Of a stretch of DNA of 18,109 nucleotides, positions 1-5,515 are shown piece by piece. The notes below the pieces were generated by a model. That model saw nothing but the letters and a program-made list of their open reading frames with translations, searched no databases and was not told the origin of the DNA. Source of the stretch: JBKHXU01 sp046565865 (GTDB taxonomy: Bacteria; Pseudomonadota; Gammaproteobacteria; Acidiferrobacterales; Sulfurifustaceae). Each line of letters begins with the position of its first letter. The first letter of the stretch is position 1. Position numbers and translations under genes: made by a program. Location of the stretch: the NCBI GenBank assembly GCA_046565865.1, contig JBKHXU010000046.1, forward strand, positions 1 through 18,109, read 5' to 3'.

Positions 1-849
1 GCAGCCGGTGAGCGTGACGCCGAGGCTGTTTACCTTGAGCCCACGCTCAGGTTCGCCTTTTTTCTCGGGGAAGCCCTTGGAGCAAAAATCGCCGTCGTGG
101 TCGTGGCAGTAAATGCAGTAGTTGACCTCGTTCAGCACCTCGCTCGCGCCGTAGCGCGGGTCGGTGAGTTTGAAACCGTCGCGGCGGCGCCGGTGATCCT
201 TCGGCCCCTCGACCCGCCCGGCCGGATCGCCGACGACGATCTCGAACGGCACCAGCTTTGCCGGGTCGACGCCCTGCGGCAGCTTGAAGCTGACCCAGCC
301 GGCGACGGCGCGTTTACCCTCGTCGGATGTCATGGCGCGCACGCACCAGCGCGTGAGCTGCTCGATGGCATCGGCATTCGCGGTTTCATCGGCCAGCAGT
401 TCCATGCCGTAACGCGCGACCGCCAGCTCACGGTCGCCGCCGTCGGCGCCGACCGCGGCGCGCAGCGCCGCATCGAGCGCGGCGAAACTTTCGTACTCGT
501 CTTTTTTCAACAACCGCCGGCGCGCGCGCTTGGTGACGAACTGTTTCTTGAAGGCGAACACCGGATCATGCGCGCGCGTCGCCGCGCGCGAGCGCGCGAG
601 CTCGGTATCGATGCCGAACAGCTCGGCCAGCATTTCCTCCAGCACCGGCGCGCACGCGATCAAGAGCTCGCTGCGCGCGATCGGCGTCATGGCGGCATCC
701 GCGCGATACGCGAGGAGCTGATCATGCAGCGCCGCATCGTGCGCCCGCAGCCGCGTAAGGTACGCGGCATCGAGCCGCTGCAGGCCGTCGAGGCGCTGCA
801 GCTCCTCGAAGCGCATGCCGTTGCTGAGCTTAAAATCGTTCGTCGCCAT
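1..849 (-). CDS. Large pyridine nucleotide-disulfide (GltD-like) oxidoreductase, N-terminal part, truncated by window edge
   Basis: An open frame of 283 codons runs from an ATG at 849 down to base 1 with no stop, so only the N-terminal part is visible. Translation begins MATNDFKLSNGMRFEELQRL. Near the edge it shows YCIYC at 244-248 (Cys245 and Cys248), then Cys256, and Cys283 as the last codon, in a context (LTGC) that probably continues as CPL. This series resembles the helical Fe-S domain that precedes the FAD/NAD(P) domains of GltD-type proteins, where electrons pass between a flavin and [4Fe-4S] clusters. The first 230 residues match nothing I can name with certainty. From memory, similar proteins of about 1100-1200 residues are annotated as pyridine nucleotide-disulfide or FAD-dependent oxidoreductases, but the flavin domains lie outside the window. 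No clear Shine-Dalgarno precedes the ATG. The gene follows moaC on the same strand after 184 bases, so co-transcription is possible but unproven. Confidence 0.6.
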   Translation of the reverse strand, partial: MATNDFKLSNGMRFEELQRLDGLQRLDAAYLTRLRAHDAALHDQLLAYRADAAMTPIARSELLIACAPVLEEMLAELFGIDTELARSRAATRAHDPVFAFKKQFVTKRARRRLLKKDEYESFAALDAALRAAVGADGGDRELAVARYGMELLADETANADAIEQLTRWCVRAMTSDEGKRAVAGWVSFKLPQGVDPAKLVPFEIVVGDPAGRVEGPKDHRRRRDGFKLTDPRYGASEVLNEVNYCIYCHDHDGDFCSKGFPEKKGEPERGLKVNSLGVTLTGC

Positions 850-944
850 CGATTGTCACAACCGGGCGGGTTCGCCGGGCCGCGTATTGTACGGGCCGCC
901 TGGAGTCTGTGCGAATGTCAGGACGACGGTTTGGTGCTCGGCGG

Positions 945-975
945 ATGGATCTCTCGCTTCGCTCGAAATGAAGGA
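945..975. repeat. Short dispersed-repeat-like sequence in the moaC downstream gap
   Basis: The 184-base gap at 850-1033 holds no gene. Within it the plus strand reads ATCTCTCGCTTCGCTCGAAA (949-968) followed by TGAAGGAGG. The core CTCGCTTCGCTC is a mirror-symmetric string. I recall very similar strings recurring as intergenic repeats in many unrelated bacterial genomes and metagenome contigs. Only one copy occurs here, so calling it a repeat rests on memory. I see no terminator with a T-run in this gap. Confidence 0.35.
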
Positions 976-1033
976 GGAGTTACGGGCGGTGTTAGCGGAC
1001 GGTGCGACTTTTGGGCAGGGACCGCGCCTCAAT

Positions 1034-1582
1034 TCACTTGCGCTTCCAGGTCCCGGACCGGCCGCCGGATTTTTCCAGCAGCCGGACGTCGGTCAGCGTC
1101 ATGCCGCGGTCCACGGCCTTGCACATATCGTAGATCGTGAGCAATGCGATCTGCACCGCGGCGAGTGCCTCCATTTCGACGCCGGTGCGCGCGGTCGCCG
1201 CGACCACCGCACGGCAGTGGATGCCGGCCGCGTCCGTGGCCGGCGCCAACTCGATCTCGACCGCATCGAGCGCGATCGGGTGGCACAGCGGCACCAGCTC
1301 GTGGGTCTTCTTCGCCGCCTGGATCGCGGCGATGCGGGCGATGCCGAGCACGTCGCCTTTTTTGTGACCGCCTTGTGCGATCAGGTCGAGCGTGTGCCGC
1401 TGCATGTGAATCGTGCCTTCGGCGATTGCACGCCGCGCCGTCACCGGATTGGCGCCGACCTGCACCATGCGCGCCTGGCCCTGGGCGTCGAAGTGCGACA
1501 ACGCCGCTGCCTTGGCCGGCCGGCGCCGATGCTTGGTGGTGCGCGGCCGCACGCTGCGCCCGCGGCGCGGACGTTTAGGCAT
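1034..1582 (-). CDS. moaC: Cyclic pyranopterin monophosphate synthase MoaC, with a basic N-terminal extension
   Basis: MoaC works after MoaA in the first step of molybdenum cofactor synthesis, converting the 3',8-cyclo-GTP intermediate to cyclic pyranopterin monophosphate in the cytosol. Family features include LSHFDAQGQARMV (28-40), KKGDVLG (74-80), KKTHELVPLCHP (91-102), the TGVEMEAL stretch (133-140) and YDMCKA (151-156). In the last, Asp152 and Lys155 correspond to the catalytic Asp and Lys of E. coli MoaC. The C-terminus has the usual SGGRSGTW. The chosen ATG at 1582 overlaps the moaB stop by 8 bases (ATGCCTAA), implying translational coupling. It gives 182 residues, about 20-27 more than usual. 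The extra N-terminal 27 residues carry 12 Lys/Arg. An in-frame TTG at 1501 would give a family-typical start (SHFDAQG) and cannot be excluded. Confidence 0.95.
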   Translation of the reverse strand: MPKRPRRGRSVRPRTTKHRRRPAKAAALSHFDAQGQARMVQVGANPVTARRAIAEGTIHMQRHTLDLIAQGGHKKGDVLGIARIAAIQAAKKTHELVPLCHPIALDAVEIELAPATDAAGIHCRAVVAATARTGVEMEALAAVQIALLTIYDMCKAVDRGMTLTDVRLLEKSGGRSGTWKRK

Positions 1583-2099
1583 GGCGGATGCGCGGCAGCA
1601 ATTCAACCAGGTTGCACGGCCGGTGGCGCGCGTCGAGCTGGCTCAAAATAATTTTGTCCATGCCGAGGCGGCAGGCGTTGGTCGAGCCGGGCAGCATGAA
1701 GATCACGGTGCCGCCGGCGATGCCGGCATCGGCGCGCGATTGGATGGTCGAGGTGCCGATCTCGGCATACGACAGCGAGCGAAACAGCTCGCCGAAGCCG
1801 GGGATCGGTTTGGTGATGAACGGCGCGACCGCCTCGGGCGTGATGTCGCGCCGGGTCATGCCGGTGCCGCCGGTGCAGATAATGGCGTCGATTGCAGGAT
1901 CGTCGATCCATGCCTTCAGTTGCGCGCGCAGCAGCTCCATCTCCTCGCGCACGATCGCGCGCGCCGCGACCGCGTGTCCGGCGCTGGTCAACCGCTCGGC
2001 GATGAGATCGCCCGAGGTGTCGGTCGTCGGGGTGCGCGTGTCCGACAGGGTGAGCACCGCCACGTTCAGCGGCACGAAGGCGCGTTCGGGTTTGGCCAT
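1575..2099 (-). CDS. moaB: Molybdenum cofactor biosynthesis protein MoaB
   Basis: This is a 174-residue MoaB/Mog-family protein. The MogA branch adenylylates molybdopterin before molybdenum insertion. Bacterial MoaB proteins have the same fold, but their role is less certain, and in E. coli MoaB is dispensable. Visible motifs are VLTLSDTRT (15-23), the molybdopterin-binding loop CTGGTGMTRRDITPE (75-89), GELFRSLSYAEIG, and SRADAGIAGG followed by MLPGS. Length and motif order fit MoaB better than gephyrin-type fusions. The ATG at 2099 is the only good start. Its stop codon lies inside the start region of moaC, so the two are co-translated. The gene is divergent from moeA across a 114-base gap. 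No Shine-Dalgarno is visible, and a perfect TATAAT lies 6 bases upstream of the ATG. Confidence 0.93.
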   Translation of the reverse strand: MAKPERAFVPLNVAVLTLSDTRTPTTDTSGDLIAERLTSAGHAVAARAIVREEMELLRAQLKAWIDDPAIDAIICTGGTGMTRRDITPEAVAPFITKPIPGFGELFRSLSYAEIGTSTIQSRADAGIAGGTVIFMLPGSTNACRLGMDKIILSQLDARHRPCNLVELLPRIRHA

Positions 2100-2105
2100 C
2101 GCCGC

Positions 2106-2111
2106 ATTATA
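2106..2111 (-). promoter_or_regulatory. Candidate -10 box of moaBC, suggesting a leaderless transcript
   Basis: Read on the minus strand, 2111-2106 is TATAAT, the exact sigma70 -10 consensus, in an otherwise GC-rich region. It ends 6 bases before the moaB ATG. Transcription would therefore begin at or next to the A of the start codon. No convincing -35 box is seen at 16-18 bases spacing, so confidence is limited. Confidence 0.4.
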
Positions 2112-2183
2112 AGGAACGCGATACGGAACGCACGCGGTTCATCGGAACGACAGCGCCGAAGCCGCGGGTGCGCCGGGGCGCCG

Positions 2184-2192
2184 TGGTAGTAT
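2184..2192 (+). promoter_or_regulatory. Candidate extended -10 promoter element of moeA
   Basis: TGGTAGTAT matches the TGn extended -10 pattern with a TAGTAT hexamer (4 of 6 consensus bases plus the TG). It ends 21 bases upstream of the moeA ATG, a sensible distance for a short leader. No clear -35 element is visible, which is common with extended -10 promoters. Confidence 0.3.
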
Positions 2193-2213
2193 GAAGCACG
2201 CAGCCGCCACGCC

Positions 2214-3404
2214 ATGCTCAGCCTCGAACAAGCACAAAGCGCGATCCTCGAACGCATCCGCCGCGCGACCGACGCCGAAGCGGTGCCGCTCGCGCGCGCG
2301 TGCGAGCGCTATTTGGCGGAGCCGGTCGCGGCGCGCGTCGACAACCCGGCGTTCGACAACTCGGCAATGGATGGCTATGCGGTACGCAGCGCCGACCTCG
2401 CCGCGCACGCCGGCGTACTGCCGCTCGTGGGCGTATCGCGCTGCGGCGATAACCCGCAGGCGCTGGCGCCGGGGAGCGCCATGCGCATCTACACCGGCGC
2501 GCCGCTGCCGGAGCGCGCCGACGCGATCGTGATCCAGGAAGACGCGCGCGTCGAGCCCGATGGGCGCGTGGCGCTGCCGCTGGCGACGCCGGTGGTGAAT
2601 CACGTGCGGCACCGGGGCGAGGACTTTCACGCGGGCGAGGCGTTGTACCCGTGCGGCCAGCGACTGCGCGCACTCGACCTCGCGCTGCTCGGCGCCGCCG
2701 GCGTGGCCGAGGTCCGCGCCTGGCGCCGGCCGCGGGCGCTGGTGCTGGCGACCGGCGACGAGCTGGCGGCGCCCGGCGCACCGCTCAAAACCGGGCAGAT
2801 TTACGAATCGAATCGATTGCCGACGCTGCTGCAGCTGACCGCGCTCGGCGCCGAGGTAACCGACGGCGGTATCGTGCGCGATGACGTCGGCGCGCTGCGC
2901 GACGCGCTGGCGGTCGCCGCCGATTACGACTTTGTCATCACCAGCGGCGGCGCCTCGGTCGGCGACCACGATCTCGTGAAGCAGGTGTTCGCCGAACACG
3001 GCGACATCGCGTTTTGGAAGGCGCGGGTGAAACCGGGTAAACCGATCGCGTTCGGCCGTCTCGGCGAGCGCGCGCATTTCTTCGCGCTACCCGGCAATCC
3101 GGTGTCGAGCTTGGTGACGTTCCGGCTGTTTGTGGCGCCGGCGCTCGCGGTATGGCACCACGCCACCGCGCGCGAATGGATGCTGACCGCGACCGCCGCC
3201 AACGCGTTTCAGCGCCGACCGGGGCGCACCGAATTTCTGCGCGCGCGCCTGTACGGCGAAGGCGATAGGCTGTGGGTCGAGGCGCTGCGCGGGCAGGGGT
3301 CGCACCAGTTGGCGCCGTTGGCGCAGACCAATGCCCTGATCCGCATCGAGGCTGAGAGCCCGGGGTTCGCGCAAGGCGACTCGGTGCGCGTGTTGATGTT
3401 ATAG
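2214..3404 (+). CDS. moeA: Molybdopterin molybdotransferase MoeA
   Basis: MoeA inserts molybdate into (adenylylated) molybdopterin to form active Moco. The 396-residue product has normal length and domain order. The N-terminal signature PAFDNSAMDGYAVR (45-58) includes the catalytic-loop Asp53. It is followed by MRIYTGAPLPERADAIV, then the central MoCF-binding domain with LATGDEL, IYESNR and ITSGGASVGDHD. PGKPIAFGRLG and FFALPGNPVSS precede the C-terminal beta domain (RTEFLRARL to LAQTNALI). The ATG at 2214 starts the usual MLSLEQA; the ATG at 2191 is in another frame. It is divergent from moaB, so the gap between them probably holds promoters for both. No other Moco gene follows directly downstream. 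Confidence 0.96.
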   Translation: MLSLEQAQSAILERIRRATDAEAVPLARACERYLAEPVAARVDNPAFDNSAMDGYAVRSADLAAHAGVLPLVGVSRCGDNPQALAPGSAMRIYTGAPLPERADAIVIQEDARVEPDGRVALPLATPVVNHVRHRGEDFHAGEALYPCGQRLRALDLALLGAAGVAEVRAWRRPRALVLATGDELAAPGAPLKTGQIYESNRLPTLLQLTALGAEVTDGGIVRDDVGALRDALAVAADYDFVITSGGASVGDHDLVKQVFAEHGDIAFWKARVKPGKPIAFGRLGERAHFFALPGNPVSSLVTFRLFVAPALAVWHHATAREWMLTATAANAFQRRPGRTEFLRARLYGEGDRLWVEALRGQGSHQLAPLAQTNALIRIEAESPGFAQGDSVRVLML

Positions 3405-3412
3405 CGGAACGG

Positions 3413-3441
3413 TTGGGGCGATTTGCGACGGCGCGTATCAT
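3413..3441 (+). promoter_or_regulatory. Candidate sigma70 promoter of the DksA-like gene
   Basis: TTGGGG at 3413-3418 and TATCAT at 3436-3441 are separated by exactly 17 bases. They lie between the moeA stop and the downstream ATG at 3475. Both hexamers match the conserved positions only partly. The spacing and location support separate transcription of the downstream gene. Confidence 0.4.
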
Positions 3442-3474
3442 TAGCTGCCACAAGGAAACCGACAGGAGCCTGGG

Positions 3475-3870
3475 ATGGCGCTTATCCGAAACGATCAGCA
3501 GTTGTTCGATCAGCAGTTGCGCGAGCGCCGCGACGCCTTACGCGCGGCGATCGGCGATACGTTGATTCAGACCCAGCGCGAGGACTTTGCAGAGCTGGCC
3601 GGGCGCGTGCACGACGCCGGCGAGGAGTCGGTTGCCGATCTCGTTATGAGCACCAACTTCACGACGCTCGATCGCGAAGTGCGCGAGCTACGCGAGGTGG
3701 AAGCGGCGCTGGCGCGGCTGCGCGCCGGGCGCTACGGCAAGTGCGTCGAATGCGGTGCCGACATCGACCGCGAACGGTTGCGGGTGAATCCGACCGCGCG
3801 CCGTTGTATTCGCTGTCAGTCGCGCCGCGAGCAAACCCACGGCGGACGCGATGCGACGCCCAGCCTATAA
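3475..3870 (+). CDS. DksA/TraR-family C4-type zinc finger protein
   Basis: This is a 131-residue DksA/TraR-family protein. Such proteins reach into the RNA polymerase secondary channel and, with ppGpp in the case of DksA, tune promoter activity. Residues 8-83 are predicted to form the long helical hairpin (many charged heptads, e.g. LREVEAALARLRAG). Residues 90-114 form the zinc finger, with Cys90, Cys93, Cys111 and Cys114 in a C-x2-C-x17-C-x2-C pattern and the family motif YGKCVECG. The tip region around 46-56 (HDAGEESVADL) lacks the exact DxxDxA of DksA, so this is probably a paralogue and not the principal DksA. A good Shine-Dalgarno AGGAG lies at 3464-3468, six bases before the ATG. The gene follows moeA by 70 bases but has its own candidate promoter. 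Confidence 0.9.
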   Translation: MALIRNDQQLFDQQLRERRDALRAAIGDTLIQTQREDFAELAGRVHDAGEESVADLVMSTNFTTLDREVRELREVEAALARLRAGRYGKCVECGADIDRERLRVNPTARRCIRCQSRREQTHGGRDATPSL

Positions 3871-3896
3871 AAGTCGCGCGCAGCGCGCTCGGCTCG

Positions 3897-3937
3897 CCTC
3901 CCTCCCTCGCTTGCGGGGGGAGGGAGTGAGGGAGGGG
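3897..3937. repeat. GC-rich palindromic repeat between convergent genes, possible bidirectional terminator
   Basis: CTCCCTCCC at 3898-3906 pairs perfectly with GGGAGGGAG at 3918-3926 across an 11-base loop. An inner CGCTTGCG sits at 3908-3915, and a second purine-rich block GAGGGAGGGG follows. It occupies the 83-base gap between the DksA-like gene (+) and the FAD-linked oxidase (-), where both transcripts should end. No T-run follows on either strand, so it is not a classical intrinsic terminator. The string resembles intergenic GGGAGAGGG-type repeats I recall from many proteobacterial genomes. Confidence 0.45.
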
Positions 3938-3953
3938 GTTGCTGGGTGGGCCG

Positions 3954-5357
3954 TCACTCGGGAAACATCTTCCCCGGATTGAGAATCCCCTTCGGGTCGA
4001 ACACGCGCTTTAGCGCGCGCATGCGCGCGAGCGCGTCCGAGCTGAGCTCAAGCGGCACGAACTCGCGTTTCTCGTAGCCGATGCCATGTTCGCCCGAGAG
4101 CGTGCCGCCGAGCGCGAGCACGGTCTTGAACAGCGCCGCAAGACACGCCCGCGCCCGCTGCATCTCGTCGGCGTCGTCCGGGTGCACCATGAGATTCACG
4201 TGCAGATTGCCGTTGCCCGCGTGACCGAAGGTTACGATCAATAGTCGATACTCGCGCGCGAGTTGTTCGATGGTAGCGACCAATGTGGCCAGTCGCGGTA
4301 TTGGCACCACCACGTCCTCGTTGATCTTGCGCGGCGCCAGCGCCTTGACCGCGCCCGACAAGGCGCGGCGCGCGCGCCATAGCGCCGCTACGGCGTCCGC
4401 GTTGTCGCCCTGGCGCAATTGCAACATGCCCGGTCCGTCGAGCGCGGCGCGGAATACCGCCAACGCGCGCGCGACCTCGGTCGGATCGCCGTCGGCCTCC
4501 ACCATCAATAGCGCGCGCGTGTCGCGCGGCAGGTCCTCGGCGGCGCCGGCGCGCTGAATCGCGGCGATCGCGGCGCTGTCCATGAATTCGAGCGCCGACG
4601 GCACGACCGGTGCGGTCATGACCCGCGCCGCCGCGGCGCAGGCGTCGGCGCCGCTCGCATAGCACACACGCAGCGTGCCGACGGTCGCCGGCGCGGGCAG
4701 TAGCCTCAGTGTCGCCTCGGTGATGAGCGCCAACGTGCCCTCGCTGCCGACGAGCAAGCGCGTGAGATCGTAACCAACGACACCCTTGGTGGTGCGGCAG
4801 CCGGTGACGAGCGCGCGCGCATCGCCGGCGACGGCGCGCAGGCCGAGGACGTAATCGCGCGTGACTCCATACTTCACCGCACCCGGTCCGGCGGCATTCA
4901 TCGCGAGATTGCCGCCGATGTGGCAGTACGGCGCACTACCAGGGTCGGGCGGGTAGAAGAGGCCGGCGGAACGCGCGAGCGCGTCGATCTCGGCCGTCGG
5001 CACCCCGGCCTCGACCACCATCAGTCGCTCGGCCGGATTGAACTCGATTACCCGGCGCATGCACTCGAAACTCACCACCACGCTGCCCGGCACCGGCAGC
5101 GCGCCGCCGACGTTGCCCGAGCCCGCACCGCGCGGGACCAGCGCGATGTCGTGCGCAAAGGCAGCGGCGACGAGCGCCTCGACCTGCGCGTGGCTAGCGG
5201 GAAACGCGACCGCCGCGGGCAGGCAGCGGCGTGCACCGTCGTCGCTGGCGTAGAATTCGCAGGTCTCCGGCGTCGTATGCACCCGGTCAGGACCGAGCGC
5301 GGCGGCCATGGCGGCAAGCCCGGGCGAGTCCGGGTGGTGAGGTGCGGGGAGGCCCAT
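3954..5357 (-). CDS. FAD-binding oxidase, GlcD / D-lactate dehydrogenase (cytochrome) type
   Basis: This flavoprotein of the VAO/PCMH superfamily probably oxidises a 2-hydroxy acid such as D-lactate or glycolate and passes electrons to the respiratory chain. With the ATG at 5357 it has 467 residues. The FAD-binding part includes PRGAGSGNVGG (75-85), GGNLAMNAAGPGAVKYG and VGSEGTLALIT. The C-terminal oxidase domain has GHAGNGNLHVN (378-388) with the likely metal/substrate His, SGEHGIGYEKR (421-431) and the standard ending FDPKGILNPGKM. There is no cysteine-rich Fe-S extension and no GlcE or GlcF neighbour, so a stand-alone D-lactate dehydrogenase-like enzyme is more likely than a glycolate oxidase complex. 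An upstream in-frame GTG at 5405 would add 16 residues; neither start has a strong Shine-Dalgarno. It is divergent from the c-di-GMP gene. Confidence 0.87.
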   Translation of the reverse strand: MGLPAPHHPDSPGLAAMAAALGPDRVHTTPETCEFYASDDGARRCLPAAVAFPASHAQVEALVAAAFAHDIALVPRGAGSGNVGGALPVPGSVVVSFECMRRVIEFNPAERLMVVEAGVPTAEIDALARSAGLFYPPDPGSAPYCHIGGNLAMNAAGPGAVKYGVTRDYVLGLRAVAGDARALVTGCRTTKGVVGYDLTRLLVGSEGTLALITEATLRLLPAPATVGTLRVCYASGADACAAAARVMTAPVVPSALEFMDSAAIAAIQRAGAAEDLPRDTRALLMVEADGDPTEVARALAVFRAALDGPGMLQLRQGDNADAVAALWRARRALSGAVKALAPRKINEDVVVPIPRLATLVATIEQLAREYRLLIVTFGHAGNGNLHVNLMVHPDDADEMQRARACLAALFKTVLALGGTLSGEHGIGYEKREFVPLELSSDALARMRALKRVFDPKGILNPGKMFPE

Positions 5358-5427
5358 GTTTTCGGCATCAAACGTGCGCGGGAGCGAACCGCGATGATCC
5401 CGCACCCCCGCCCCTGGTGCAACCTGC

Positions 5428-5505
5428 TGTCTAAAAATGAACTATTCTCTTCTATACCCTGTTTGCGGGGGCATGGTCGTTACGGCCGGTCGAAAAAAGA
5501 AGGAG
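5428..5505 (+). promoter_or_regulatory. AT-rich promoter region and ribosome binding site of the GAF-PAS-GGDEF-EAL gene
   Basis: The stretch 5430-5460 is clearly AT-richer than its surroundings (TCTAAAAATGAACTATTCTC and TTCTATACCCTG). It lies in the gap between the divergent FAD oxidase and c-di-GMP genes, so it probably holds their promoters; TATTCT at 5443 and TCTATA at 5451 are possible -10 boxes. AAGGAG at 5500-5505 is a strong Shine-Dalgarno for the downstream gene. It is 10 bases from ATG 5516 and only 2 from an out-of-frame ATG at 5508. Confidence 0.4.
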
Positions 5506-5515
5506 ATATGAACCC

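Noticed and set aside
97..1140. Long plus-strand open frame covering the left end
   Set aside because: It is antisense to the oxidoreductase and moaC, shows no domain, and results from high GC content.
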